Below, piece by piece: positions 1 through 12,057 of a stretch of 64,000 nt of DNA. A program made the position numbers and the translations under genes. Below the pieces are notes generated by a model. It worked only from the letters and a program-made list of their open reading frames with translations. It was not told where the DNA came from and ran no database searches. The stretch is from Tetranychus cinnabarinus (Eukaryota > Arthropoda > Arachnida > Trombidiformes > Tetranychidae), in assembly GCA_022266195.1 (NCBI GenBank), contig WHVY01000004.1:8139501-8203500 (forward strand). The letters run 5' to 3'. The first letter of the stretch is position 1; each line of letters begins with the position of its first letter.

Positions 1-383
1 TCGAGAAAAGATTGGTACCATTTATCCAAAAAAATTACTGGAACCAAAGGTATTTGTTTTGGCCAGATGGCGCTTCTTGCCATTATGCCAAAGACACAAT
101 AGAGGTTCTCGAAAAATTCGAGATAAATTATGTCAAAAAAGATTTGAACCCACCAAATGTACCACAATTGAGGTGCATTGAAAAGTTCTGGGCCCATCTC
201 AAACAAAAAGTTTACTCTGACAATTGGAAGGCTGACAATTTCGCACAATTAGAGCGAAGAATAAAATCGAAGCTATCTGAGTTCGATAGCGATTATTTTG
301 TTAAATTATTTCAAAATGAAAAGAAAAAAATTGCTCAAGCTGCCGAACAAGGCCCTTTATCAGTAATTATCTCAAATAAATGA
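1..383 (+). mobile_element. mariner/Tc1-type transposase, C-terminal part (cut by window start)
   Basis: The reading frame enters from outside the window and stops at 383. It encodes the C-terminal half of an IS630/Tc1/mariner DDE transposase, which cuts and pastes its own element. Seen: the second catalytic aspartate in the FWPDGASCHYA context (near 61-90), the PPNVPQ motif, and the third acidic residue in IEKFWAHLK (near 175-205), as in DDE-type members. The first aspartate and DNA-binding domain lie outside the window. No frameshift is visible in this part. The 3' inverted repeat cannot be confirmed without the other end. The element lies just upstream of a broken ionotropic receptor gene whose first exon is missing, so its insertion may have removed that exon (inference). 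Confidence 0.8.
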
Positions 384-487
384 TTAATTTCCCCATAAAT
401 ATGTTGTAAATTCAAATATTATTTTACTGACAAACTTTAGTGCCCATACCTTATCATCATTTAATAACCTGATGTTTGTTATTGAAG

Positions 488-2888
488 GTACCATTTGGTG
501 AAGGATTTGCTGAAAAAAACGGTCAAGTTGTTCCTAAATTAAAGCCTCTTAAACGATTGGCAGAGATTCTCTCGGGTTATAGTCCTTTCAAGTGAGAAAC
601 TTTTATGTTTTTATTGAAATAACAACAATTACTAACTTTTAAAATGGATTGTCTTCTTTCTTGTTAGTCTGAAATTCATTTTACCCGAGGAAGGACAATT
701 GAGAGTGCTAACAGAAACTGGTTATCACGATGGAGTTTTGGGTCTAATGCAAGAAGGGGTAAGTCAATGCACTAATCTAATGATACAAAATCCAAAAACT
801 TGACCGTAGTTAGACAATAATGGCTAAATCAAAATGAATTTAATGAATTAACAAGAAAAAATACTTTGTGTCAAAAATTTTAATTCGTGTGAGGTGACAG
901 AAATAAGTTGATACTTCGACACGATGACAAATATCTCCTTCTAATTCAACAATACCATTTCGCATTATCTGACGTATCCTGCAAAGTATAGAAAGTCAGA
1001 GTTAGGTTAAATATAAAATATTTGAGCAACCCAATGATGTTGATCTTGGTTCTGAAGGGTTTTGAGGCATAACAGTAGAGCTTAGCTTGCAAGGATCTAT
1101 AAAAATGTTTCGTCGAGAAAATCTGACCTTGATTAGGCTTGATTGAGCCAGATATTGACGATAAGTAATGAAAGTAATAAAAATGCAATCGACATCCAAT
1201 TTTTTTGCTTGCTAACCTATACTATAGACTATATACTATGTAAATGACTATGTAAATGCCAAGAATTTATCCACACAGGTTACATTCCTTTTTAGTTTGA
1301 AAGGACTGTTTGAATGTTTTTTTTAATTTTCATTTGTAATTACAGAAGGCTGATATGTGCTTCTCTCTATTGCCTGGATATCCAGAAGGCTGCTGGTTAT
1401 TTCTCTGCCGTTCAATCAGAAGAAAGATTCTACATATTTAGTACACGCAATTTGAATCTTGCGACTTCAGCGGTTGTTTCAAGTCTAACATCAATCACCG
1501 TGATTCCTTTATTAGTGGCTATTCTCGCTATTTTAATATTGGAATTAATTGTTGTTAAACATTTCAAACTTGAAGCATTGGTTACAGCAATCTTTAGATC
1601 CTTTAGTATCACATTTTATCAGCGTTTGTATAACCATTCGTCGAGGCTCTGTTTCGTTCAAATGCTCATCCTAATGTTTCCAGTGTTCATCTTTGGAGCC
1701 GCATTCAGTACCCAAACAATAGTTGGAGACAGAGATTACAAGATTGATACATTGAGAGATGTTATCAGTCAGGGAAGAATACCCTTTTTCCTTGAAGGTA
1801 TTTCGATGCACGATTTCTTCAAAGGCTCGGTTAGCAAAGAATATGATGATATTTATAAACGTAGCGTTTCCGAAGGATTTGGTGAAGCCTTTCCATTAGG
1901 ACCTGTTCCTGTATTTGAAAAGAGGGAATTGATGGTCACTTTCCTATCAGATGTCGGCAGAAAACTAGCTCCATTCATCAGTTTGGTGTCTGGTTTTGCC
2001 AAAGCCAATCAAGAACATTACTTTTCAGCAAAGCCTTTCCATAAATCTTTGCAAGCTATGCTTTACAGCTATAATACATCTGAGCTCATCAGAAACCGTT
2101 CAGCATGGCTTTGCTTGGTTCAAATACTCATCCTAATGTTTCCAGTGTTCATCTTTAGTGCTGCATTCAGAACCCAAGCTATTGTAGGTTTGCAGATTAC
2201 AAGATTGATACATTGAGAGATGTTATCAGTCAGGGAAGAATACCCTTTTTCCTTGAAGGTATTTCGATGCACGACTTCTTCAAAGGCTCGGTTAGCAAAG
2301 ATTATGCTGATAATTATGAGCGTGCTGTAGCTGAAGGGTTAGAAAACCCCTTTCCGTTAGGGCCTATTCCCATGTTCGAAAGAAATGAGTTAATGATAAC
2401 TTTCGTTTCTGGTGTTGGAAAGAAACTAGCTCCGTTAATGACTTCAATATCTGGTTTTGCGGACAGCAATCGAGAATGTTACTCAGCAAAGCCTTTTCAT
2501 AAATCTTTGCAAGCTATACTTCTTAGCTTTAATGCATCCAAGAACATCAGAAAAGGGTTTGATACTATGTGAGTAAATGCACTTATCGTTAATTCATCAT
2601 TTAGTTCCAAACAATTAACTTTGTCCTTATTTTTGCAGTGCCAGCAGGGACTTTCAAAGTGTGATCGTTCAAAAAATTGAAGGAGATATTTACATTGATT
2701 TTATACTTTCGTTTTATCCAACTACTCTATTCGAGTTTCACAAATCGGAAGCTCCTCGAAAAATTAATGATTTCACTTGGAAACCATTAAGTTTTAGTGG
2801 TTTCTATAAGATATTTTATATTTATTTCTTAATATTGATACTGATAACACTTGTTGCACTCATTGAAATTAGCATTGGTTTTTCATAA
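488..2888 (+). pseudogene. ionotropic receptor pseudogene (IR-A) with internal duplication
   Basis: Ligand-gated ion channel of the ionotropic receptor/iGluR family, recognised by comparison with the intact neighbour at 3571-5389. Exon pieces: 488-591 and 668-758 (start of the ligand-binding half), 1346-about 2571 (M1, pore/M3, S2), 2639-2888 (end of S2, M4 near 2810-2880). Three defects are visible. The 12-codon first exon present in the neighbour is absent. A net 2-nt deletion just after 1346 shifts the frame before LDIQKAAGYF. The pore/M3-S2 segment occurs twice in tandem (about 1650-2097 and 2100-2547), and the second copy has a 1-nt deletion near 2190. The copy therefore cannot encode a normal channel. 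Splice sites are otherwise kept, so the decay looks recent. Confidence 0.75.
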
Positions 2889-3410
2889 ATTAAAATCAAT
2901 GATTGCATAAAGTAAAGACGACTTTGCAGGGGAAAGGTTTTACCGTCAAATACCAGAACACGGTCAAAATATGTCTACTTACTTAAAATGGTAAAATTGT
3001 AAAATCAGAAAACAATGAAAATTGAAAAGTAAATAACTGTCCTGTTGTCCAACAAACCTATTAGTATTTACAAAAAGTTGTTTACAACGAAAGTATTTGC
3101 TGAATAGGATTTTGAAAATGTATTACTTTATTGATATGTACAAACAAAATAAAATGTAATGTTTTTTTTAATATTTTGACTTCTACACTGTATTTCAGTT
3201 ATGAAGGATTCGCAATTGTGGTATAATTTCACAGTCGATTTAATCAGGACAGATATGAAAAAATAATAACAGAATATAAATTGAAAACAGATTGTGTAAT
3301 TATTACAGTAACTTGTCAATTGTTGTATCCTCATCACCGAGTCAATAAGTCAAAATGATCGGTAAATATTAAAAATGAAATTCTAATGATTGATAACAAT
3401 GGCAAATACA
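2889..3410. other. intergenic, no gene seen
   Basis: AT-rich spacer between the two tandem ionotropic receptor copies. Reading frames here are short and without recognisable motifs. Confidence 0.5.
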
Positions 3411-3431
3411 TTTTCAATGGTCTAGTGATTA
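3411..3431 (+). promoter_or_regulatory. conserved upstream element of the IR genes
   Basis: A 21-nt segment containing TCAATGGTCTAGTGATTA begins about 140 nt before the IR-B start codon. The same 21 nt occur in reverse orientation at 8399-8419, about 136 nt before the start codon of IR fragment D. Same spacing and perfect identity in otherwise diverged flanks suggest a promoter or transcription-start element. Its function is inferred. Confidence 0.4.
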
Positions 3432-3570
3432 AATGAGAAAAACATCTTTTTGCAGATTTCCTAGAGACTTGTTGAAGTAAATTGTTATTTGCCAACTATT
3501 AAAATAATCTATCGCAAGTTGCTCCAAGTTGTGTTTGGTTTCTCATCGAATGTTGAATATTGTGTTTAAG

Positions 3571-5389
3571 ATGCAAAAATATAATTTAACTATTGGTGCT
3601 TTTTCGGTAAGCAATATAACTGTTGGATTACATTGCTATTGATAACATACAATTGTAATGATTGATATTGAAGGTGCCATTTGCTCGAGGATTTGCTGAG
3701 GAAGACGGTCAAATAATTCCTAGATTGAAGTCTCTTAAACGATTTCAAGCGCTGTTTTCTGATTCTGGTCAATTCAAGTAAGTAACTTCAATTCGAACAA
3801 AATATTCAGATGGATTAATAAATTTTCCTCTTAGTCTGAAATTCATTTTGCCCGAGGAAGGACAATTGGGAGTGCTAACAGAAACTGGTTATCATGATGG
3901 AGTTTTGGGTTTATTACAAGAAGGGGTAAGTAATGTCAATGTACAAATCATGTTCATCAGAATAATAATACAAAAATCCATAAACTTGGCTAAAATAATG
4001 AAAAAATGACTAAACCAAAATTTAACAATGAACCAGAAGATACATTTTGTGAGGAGTAGCATGATCCTTTTCACTATAGCTTATAAAAATTGACTTAAAC
4101 TTAGGCATAAGCAAATTTGTAATTTTATTGTATTTCAAAAAGAGTCGATAAAAAAATCAGACAAAATCTAATTCTTTCAGCTTTGACTGTTTTGACCTTT
4201 GTCCTTTCTTTATTGACATTTTTTCCTTTTCTGTATGGGTATAATAATTTCGATGCTTCCTTAACTTTTTTAATTTATATTACAGAAGGCTGATTTATGC
4301 TTTTTGCCATTATCGTTGGATACCCAAAAGGCTCCTGGTTATTTTAGTTCTGTCATAGCAGAAAAAAACTTCTATATATTTAGCACACGGAATCTGAATC
4401 TTGACAGTTCAGCAGTTGTTTCAAGTCTAACATCAGTCACTGTGATTCCTTTATTATTGGCTATTCTGGCGATATTAATATTGGAATTGATTGCAGTTGA
4501 ACATTTCAAACTTGAAGCATTGATTACAGCAACCTTTCGATGCTTCGGTATCTCATTCCACCAGAATTTACCTAACACTTCATCATGGCTCTGCTTGATT
4601 CAAATGCTTATCCTAATGTTTCCATTGTTCATCTTCAATTCTGCATTCAGTACGCAAACTATTGTAGGAACTGCGGATTACAAGATTGATACATTAAAGG
4701 ACGTTATCAGTCAGGGAAGAATACCCTTTTTCCTTGAAGGTATTTCGATGCACGACTTCTTCAAAGGCTCGGTTAGCAAAGAATATGATGATATTTATAA
4801 ACGTAGCGTTTCCGAAGGATTTGGTGAAGCCTTTCCATTAGGACCTGTTCCTGTATTTGAAAAGAGTGAATTGATGGTCACTTTCCTATCAGATGTCGGC
4901 AGAAAACTAGCTCCATTCATCAGTTTGGTGTCTGGTTTTGCCAAAGCCAATCAAGAACATTACTTCTCAGCAAAGCCTTTCCATAAATCTTTGCAAGCTA
5001 TGCTTTACAGCTATAATACATCTAAGCTCATCAGAAAGAGGTTTGATGATCAGTGAGTCTATTTACTAATCGTTATTCAATAATTCGTCATTCAGTTCCA
5101 AACATCTAACTTCGCTTATCTTAATTTTCGCAGGGATCGTCTGGTAATTCAAAGTGGAATCACCCCAAAACTAGAAGCAGATATTTACATTGAATTTATA
5201 CTTTCTTTTTATCCAACTACCTTATTCGAGTTTCACAAATCGGAAGTCCCTCGAAAAATTAATGACTTCACTTGGAAACCATTGAGTTTTAGTGGATTCT
5301 ATCAGATATTCTATATTTATGTCTTAATATTGATACTGATAACACTTGTTGCACTCATTGAAATCATCATTGGTTTGTGCTTTACTTAA
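3571..5389 (+). CDS. ionotropic receptor (IR-B), short form
   Basis: Predicted ligand-gated cation channel of the chemosensory ionotropic receptor branch of iGluRs, 417 residues at the plasma membrane. Exons: 3571-3606, 3674-3777, 3835-3925, 4286-5052, 5134-5389; all junctions are GT-AG and keep frame. Domain order: S1 ligand-binding lobe (NLTIGAFS...KLKFILPEEGQL...GVLGLLQEGKADLC), M1 (VIPLLLAILAILILELI), a pore/M3 stretch (LCLIQMLILMFPLFIF) followed by a degenerate SYTANL-like motif (SAFSTQTIVG), the S2 lobe beginning YKIDTLKDVISQG, and M4 (IYVLILILITLVALIEI). There is no amino-terminal domain and no signal peptide on the first exon, so a further upstream exon is possible. The usual agonist-binding arginine of S1 is not obvious (IAEKNFYIF), as in many divergent IRs. 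It is a tandem partner of the broken copy upstream. Confidence 0.72.
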
Positions 5390-5815
5390 ATTCAATCATT
5401 ATTAATAAATGAAATGAAATAAAGATTATTTGTGAACAAGAAAATTTCTCGTTGAATGGAAACAGTCAACCATCGGTGATAGTTCAATACCTAAAATTTA
5501 CCCTCATCTTCGGCAGAAAATAGTGTGAACATGGAAATTCAATTGTTAAAAATCGCTATTTGACTCAAACAAATCAACATGCTTCAACATCTGAAACAAT
5601 CACTAAAAAACATGAAAAAGATTAACATGGCCTGAAACAACAAATAAAGTCTCATTCATTAACTTTTAATACTTTTTAATTTGATCTGTAAACTTGTAAC
5701 GTTTCTGATTATTCTTGACCATGTAACTCCTTCTTTTGGAAGGAAAGCTCGTCCTTTTCCGACAACACTTCATGTAAATCCTTATGTTCGATGTTACAAA
5801 GAAAGATAGCGCAAA
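5390..5815. other. intergenic, 3' flank of IR-B
   Basis: AT-rich; AATAAA-like signals lie just after the IR-B stop (about 5404-5425). Nothing else recognisable before the hAT relic. Confidence 0.45.
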
Positions 5816-7000
5816 ATGTTAGAGTCAACAATCAAAACAAATGCAATCTATTATGTTATTAATGAAAAGTTTTCCAATAAGATGACTGATAAATGCATAA
5901 ATAAAATTGAATCAGAGATCAAAATAGTTTCAGCAAATTCAAAAGAGTGTGAAACGAGGCTGATTTGTCTCTCGCAAGGAGTCGGCACGAACTGTTGCTC
6001 GAGCCCATCAGGGGTCCATAAAAGTGAAAAATACTAGTTAATAATACTTAGTTGAGAAAGTTCGTAATATTGTAACAGCTTTCAAGCAAAGTTCAATATT
6101 AATGGATAGTCTTCGGAATCATCGACTGAATAATGGGATGAGCCTTTGAAATTGATTCAAGATGTTGTTACTCGTTGGAACTCGACTTTTTTATGATACA
6201 GCGCTATCTTATAATGCAAAAAGATATCTCATTGGTACTATTGAAGCATGGAAAACGGGAACTTGACCTTGATGACATTGAAATCAGTATTTTGTCTGAA
6301 ATTGAAAAAAAATCTTGAGCCTTTTTATGAAATAACTGTTGACATTTCAGGTGATAATTATGTCACTGTATCTAGGATCATTCCATTGATTATAGCGTAA
6401 TTTTGCTCCTTGAAGAAAAACCAACAAACGGATCAACGAACCCTATCACTAGAGGTTTGATAAATAGATTAATTGGGGGTTTGAAGAACCGTTTTTGTGA
6501 GTTTGAAAAAAACAAACTTTTGAGCTTTGCAACATTGTTAGATTCACGTTTCAAGAAGCTCGCTTTCAGTTCAACATCTAATTGCGCTTTAGCAGTTGCT
6601 GATTTAAATGATCAATTGAATTCAGTTCAATTGAATCAAAAAATATGTAATTTTGAAGTTGAAGATGGAATATGGGAATTTTTTGGAAAAAAGCAGGAAC
6701 AAAAACATTCAGATCCAACTGCTGGAATGCACAATGGGTTGAAACACTTCCTAGAATCTGATGTTCTTTCTCGAAATGAGAATCCTTTGAAGTTTTGGCA
6801 GTCAAACAGAGCCAACTTGCCACAACTTCATAATCTTACGATTAAGCTCTTACAGTTCAAGCTGCATCTATTCCAGCCGAACGATTGTTTTCAGGTTCGA
6901 ACGAAAAACAGGTTCACTCATCGCCGATAAGAGAAACCGAATCAAGCCAAAAAATGTAAATGTATTAACCTTCTTAGGTTCACTTCCCGAGAGCCTTATT
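5816..7000 (+). pseudogene. hAT-superfamily transposase relic
   Basis: Several frames in succession encode pieces of a hAT transposase of the ZBED/Ac-like kind. One frame gives VRNIVTAFKQSSILMDSLR (about 6065-6115). Another gives the hallmark DVVTRWNSTF (6161-6190) and a following ILEPFYEITVDISGDNYVTV. The 6403-6930 frame carries LLSFATLLDSRFKKLAF. The C-terminal dimerisation motif is split over frames: SIPAERLFSGS near 6870, then LIADKRNRIKPKNVNVLTFL to about 6978. At least three frameshifts and internal stops make it inactive. AT-rich flanks follow to about 7170. Terminal inverted repeats and the 8-bp target duplication were not found by eye. Confidence 0.7.
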
Positions 7001-7469
7001 TGAACTTGAAATTTTTATGCTGAATTTACAATATTGAACTGACAAAATAATATTAATAATACTTCTAATACTTTACCAATACTTTTGATATTTCAATATT
7101 TTCTATACATCATTACTTGATCAACCAATACCAATATTATCAATCAATACTTTATCAAAGTATTGTGCATATCTAATAACATTGAGATGCCTTCAATGAA
7201 GAACGGAGTTTAACTTGACTGATGACATCTTTCAATATATCAGTCTTATAGTCTCTGTGGCCGACGATTGTTTGAGTGTTGAATGAAGCAATGAAAATGA
7301 ATAAAGGCAAGATTAAGCATTTGAATCAAGCAAAGCATCGTTGAATGGTGATATAAAATCTGGTAAAATGAGATGAAAAATAAAGGATCGAAAAATTTCT
7401 GTCAAAAAAGCTTGAAGTATTTAACTGCAAACAATTCCTATATGGTCAGAATAATCAATGATTAAGGAG

Positions 7470-7844
7470 TCAAAAGCACTGATAATAGACTTTAAAAAAC
7501 TGCGTAGGTCTTAGGATGCAAATTGCGTGTACTAAAGAACAGCCAAAAAGACAGGAATCATACTGATTGATGTTAGACTTGACAAAAATTCTCGAGTACA
7601 TAAAAATCGATTGACAACTAAATCGTAAATCGAGATGACATTCTTGCTTGAAAGGACCATAATCCGAGAGAATCGCTGCAAATCGTTTAAGAGACTTCAA
7701 TTTAGGAACAATTTCATCTTCTTCAACAAATCCTTGAGCGAATTGCACCTTTAATACACAATAAGCTATTAAACGTGAAATTCAATCAGAGGGCTCAATT
7801 TCTTACCGTAAAAGCATTAACAATTAAATCAATTTTTTGCATTT
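7470..7844 (-). pseudogene. ionotropic receptor fragment C
   Basis: Reading the minus strand: a first-exon-like piece starting MQKIDLIVNAF with a donor near 7806, then the S1 exon (FAQGFVEEDEIVPKLKSLKRFAAILSDYGPFK, about 7648-7750). In place of the normal GT donor there is GC (GCAAGA). Downstream are short pieces of the M1 region, including a stretch like SSLTSI.MIP, but scrambled and out of order. The pore and S2 exons are absent. A decayed, rearranged copy of the IR-B gene. Confidence 0.6.
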
Positions 7845-8058
7845 ATTAATATTAATAAATGGTGCTACATAGATAGTACAATTTCCAAAACAAAACAATT
7901 AAATCTTTGAATAACTTGTGAAGTAAAATAACTATTCGATACGTCAACAAACTTTTTGGCAATTTGAAAAAGTATTCATTTACAATGTAATAATGCAATC
8001 AGTCGACCATGCTTTATTAATATTAGTCATCTGTAATTGAATCGCAACAGTTTCTTAC

Positions 8059-8264
8059 TTGAAACGACCGTAATCCGAGAGAGTGTCTGTCCATCGTTTA
8101 AGAGACTCCAATTTAGGAACAACTTGATCATCTTCTTCAGCAAATCCTTCAGCAAATGGCACCTTCAGTATCAAACATTAGTTATGAAACGGAAAATAAA
8201 TAGAAGGCTAAATAATTATATTTCTTACCGAAAAAGCACCAACAGTTAAATTTGTTCTTTGCAT
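8059..8264 (-). pseudogene. ionotropic receptor fragment D (first two exons only)
   Basis: Exon 1 (8229-8264, MQRTNLTVGAFS) and the S1 exon (8059-8162, VPFAEGFAEEDDQVVPKLES...) have correct lengths (36 and 104 nt), phases and splice sites, identical in plan to IR-B. No later exons are found on the minus strand before fragment C. The conserved 21-nt upstream element is present at 8399-8419. The copy is therefore a truncated 5' piece with its promoter, head-to-tail with fragment C. Confidence 0.65.
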
Positions 8265-8419
8265 TGTAATACACTCAATATGCAACTCCACTCGTAAAAT
8301 TGACAAAACTTTAAATCACTTATGATGTGAGCTCATCATTTAAATATCTATTTTATTTGCGACACATCTACAATTTACAAAGTTTTTTATTTTCGATGTA
8401 ATCACTAGACCATTGAAAA

Positions 8420-9149
8420 TTTATTTCGGTATAATTATGCAATATTTTGTATTTATTGCATTTATTTTATTACAATGTTTGTTACCGAAAATGTTAATTT
8501 TAATGTTTAATATTAATGGAATATAGATTTGCAATGGTCGATTTACGATTTGTATTAAATGATCGCGTTGAAAGTAAACACTTTTCCTTGCAACCTTTTT
8601 TCCTTTTACTTCCTTATTGTGAAGCGCATTAAACTTCACTACTACTGTAAATCAAATCACAGAAAGCGGTCGATTTGGCTGAAAATCAAGCTTATCTGTT
8701 GTACAGAAACAAAGAGTTTATTTTTCAAAATAAGTGCATTTTTTGGTTGTCCATGAAAATTTATTAAAATGAGGTTCAAATCTGCTTTTCTGATTAGAAT
8801 ACGGCCATCGAAGTTTCAACTTTGGACTCGATTTTCTCGAAAACCGCTCTACCAGACAAATTATTGGCTCAATTTTTTATGCCCTTCAAAACTCTTAGCT
8901 CTAAATACAAAGTTTTCGCCAATAGTTCTTTACAGCCGACCGGTGGATATATTTTTAATGATGAATATGAGATGATTGTAATATTTGCACAATAAAACAA
9001 TTGAAAGTGACACAATTTACAATGTAATTACAAACTGTAAAATTATTCATTTCAATCTTTTCAATTGACATTGTAAAATGAGTTGTAGTTATAACAACTT
9101 AGGGCAGGAAGACTCGAGTTAATCATGAAAATGTTTGCTAATATTTAGG
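8420..9149. other. intergenic with weak repeat
   Basis: No gene seen. About 8640-8850 resembles 51760-51990 in the same orientation (shared GCATTTT.TGGTTG.CCAT and GATCGAAGTTT.AACTTTG.ACT), so both may be old copies of an unnamed dispersed repeat. The resemblance is by eye only. Confidence 0.3.
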
Positions 9150-9158
9150 TATAAAAAG
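9150..9158 (+). promoter_or_regulatory. TATA box of P1
   Basis: TATAAAAAG lies 74 nt before the P1 start codon, a plausible core promoter position for a short 5' leader. Confidence 0.5.
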
Positions 9159-9223
9159 AGACTCAAGTATATTTCAAGCTAATCTGAGGTGATGTTCAAC
9201 ATCTTATCCGTTTGACCAACACA

Positions 9224-9951
9224 ATGGATTTAAAAATTTTGTTTTTCTGCGTTTTAATTGTTAACATTTATTTGATTACAGACGCCAATCAAGGTAGTAT
9301 GATTCAATGATTTTTAATCTAATAATCTAATTTTCTTTTCAACAGTATTCAGTTATGTTGTTACTATTAAGACTGCTGACAATAAATTCAGTAGCCATGA
9401 AGGTAAACTCAAGCTGGATATCCTCAGTTCCAATGGACTTACATCTTCCCAAGAAGACTTTGAATTGACTCCAAAGTAAGTTTTTGATTTCAACTGATCT
9501 ATTCCCATCAAAATACAGAGATCATCTTGACTAATTGATATTTTCCAGTGGTGTCAAACTTGCCAAAAATCACGTCTACAATGCGAATATCGCCTCATTT
9601 AGTCCATTGGATAACATCACATCAGTTTACCTTGGATGGAATCTGGTTTCGAATTACAATCTATTCTATAAAATCAAGAAGCCCATGATATATTTTGACC
9701 CAATCACTATTGGTACTACATATGACGATCCTAATTCACAGTAAGTTTTGATTAAGACCAAAAAATCAGTTTGTGCTAACGCTGCACTTGATCAAGTCTT
9801 ACTTTATTATTCACTCGAAATGCATTTCAATTTTGACATTTTTACATCTAGCATGTCAGTTACGTTGAATCGCAAATTTTGTCCAACAACTTTACCAATT
9901 GGAATCAAAAGTGGAAAAGGAGCATCTTTTCATCCTTGCATTTCAAACTAA
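9224..9951 (+). CDS. secreted PLAT-like protein, copy P1
   Basis: Small secreted protein of 163 residues, function unknown. Exons 9224-9293, 9346-9475, 9549-9740, 9852-9951, all GT-AG and in frame. A signal peptide (MDLKILFFCVLIVNIYLITD) is followed by one domain: YVVTIKTAD..., G.L.LDIL, then LAKNHVYNANIASFSPLDN with TSVYLGW, then a C-terminal RKFCP...PI.IKSGKGASFHPC. That order resembles the C-terminal PLAT/LH2 domain of pancreatic-type lipases, where the last two cysteines form a disulphide after a K/Q-F-x-F-C strand. No catalytic lipase domain is present. It is the most diverged intact member of the family. The PLAT assignment rests on motif order, not on a search. Confidence 0.65.
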
Positions 9952-10832
9952 AATGATATCAAACTACAGTTTCGACCATAACACAAATTCAATAGAGAAA
10001 ATTTGATCTTAAAAAGTATTCAATTGCTTTTCAAGTTGATTGAATCTGACTTCATCAAGTAAATAATGAACTCTACTTTATTGGAATTGATTGGAAATGG
10101 TTTACATATTTCAAGCTATTTTGACATAAAATAAATTTTTGCAAAAATAATTCTTGTGATCTTATTTGGATAACTATAATAAACAAGTCTTTGATCTAAA
10201 AAGTAAAGTTTTTAAGCCAAGTTATTTTGGTGAAGCAGTTCAATCACCAAATTATATACATTGGAAACAACCAAAATGATGTTTTTATGCAGTTTTATAG
10301 TCAATAAAATGTGATAATTTACAAGGATTCATGACTAATTTATTACTTTACGAGTTTATTTCAATGTAAGAGATAATTATCTTGTTTAGTTTTCAATTGC
10401 GAATTTTATGCTCATTGATTCATCAATGTGCAATGTTACTCGTTATTAAGTTGATCATGGTCTAATATTTAGTTTAACATTAATAATATGATCTTGTGAT
10501 TTACAGAACCGTATTCTGTCGACTCTCCATGTGAGGTTGAATTTTTAGACAATTTTGATTATCGAATTGTTTGCTGATTATTGACTTTAAGCTTACTTAG
10601 GACTTGATTTTTGTACCAGGAAAAGAGTTTACTCATCAACAATAAACAAAGCTAGATCCGTATCGGCATAGCTATAAAACTAATTGCTGCTAATTATTAT
10701 TGTATCATTAGAATCTAGTTGTATCAACTGATAATCAATTAGTTATTAATTGTTGTTATTTAAAAGTAGAAGGCAGTTTAGATTCCTATTGATCTAGAGT
10801 GATACATTGATGAACATTGTCCGATTCAAACA
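9952..10832. other. intergenic, no gene seen
   Basis: AT-rich spacer between two tandem family-P genes; no motif or open frame of note. Confidence 0.5.
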
Positions 10833-11601
10833 ATGATTTCAAGAATCGTCTTAGCTTTTGTTTTAACCTTAATCGTCTGTGTTGCTGTTGAAGCTGTCCA
10901 AGGTATTTATGATTTACAACTTTAATTCAATTGTTAACTCGTTTCTGTTTTGTTTTCTCGTCTAGTTTACAATTACAATGTGACAGTGAAAACTGCTGAT
11001 TCGCCAAACTTCAGTAGCCATAAAGGTAAACTTAAACTTGCTGTTTTCAGTATTGACCAATATGCAAAATCCCGTGAAGATTACGTTCTAACTCCATAGT
11101 AGGTTAAATGATTTCAACTTTCATCTTGTTCATCAACCAGAAACAATCTAATTTTTCCTTTCATCTCTTCTTCTAGCAATGTCAAACTCGCCAAGAGTCA
11201 CTTTTACACTGCAAGTATCGCCTCTTTCGCCTCATTGAAAAACATGACATCAGTGTACCTTCGATGGACTCTGGCTTCTCCATACAATCCATACTATTTA
11301 ATGAAAAAACCATCAATCTATTTTGATCCAATTATATTCAACTCTACTTATATCGATCCTAAAACACAGTGAGTAATTGCTAATTTACTATCAATAAATA
11401 TTACTAAATTCAATTCAAATTTGATGTTGCCATACTTTGGCAAAGCCCTTTGATGTGATGAGTCAAAAATTATTGCTAATCACGTCTTTATTTCCATTAT
11501 TTTATAGCATGTTGGTCACTAAAAGCAGAAAATTTTGTCCGCCAACCACCCCAGTCCAGATCAAACACGGCAACGGATCTTCTTTTTACCCTTGTGTCTG
11601 A
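10833..11601 (+). CDS. secreted PLAT-like protein, copy P2
   Basis: Intact 162-residue member of family P. Exons 10833-10902, 10966-11098, 11177-11368, 11508-11601. The signal peptide is MISRIVLAFVLTLIVCVAVEA. The mature part starts VYNYNVTVKTAD and ends with FCPPTTPVQIKHGNGSSFYPCV. At the end of exon 2 the genomic text reads CCA TAG, which looks like a stop. The G belongs to the GT donor, and splicing makes TAC (Tyr). This copy is the best reference for the younger P copies at 17, 20, 30, 35 and 38 kb. It converges on U1, whose stop codon lies about 0.46 kb downstream. Confidence 0.68.
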
Positions 11602-12057
11602 GTCAAATATTTCCCCACAGGAATATCATGGAAAATCAATGATTATATTCTCAGCTATTGAACTATCAAACCCTCCAATTAGAAACTTAAAGATGCATTC
11701 ATTGAAGAGAGTTTATCGATTATTATTCTTGTGCATCTAACGAACTGCACAGCAAACATAAACAAGTTACACAAAACTCCGCATATAAAATAAATACAAA
11801 GCAAATTTCAACACTATCATTGATAAGTAAATCTAATAAATGAATATAAATTATATAAATGTTGGTTGTTTAATGATGATGCACTGATTCACATTGAGTT
11901 AGACATTGAATAAAGTTTGTACATCTCATAAGTAAATGTAAATTAGAAAAATGTTTTGATATTGAAAGCGATGTTCAGATGTTTTCAATTTTTATTATCG
12001 AAGTAGAACTTTTGATTAACGCCATGTCTACTCCAGTAAAGATGATGCAGCTTATTG

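Noticed and set aside
7640..7650. GC-AG intron in IR fragment C
   Set aside because: The copy is otherwise scrambled, so the GC donor is more simply a mutation in a pseudogene than a functional rare intron.
11091..11100. Apparent stop codon CCATAG at the end of P2 exon 2, suggesting a pseudogene
   Set aside because: The G is the first base of the GT donor; splicing gives TAC and keeps the frame, as the P1 gene shows at the same junction.
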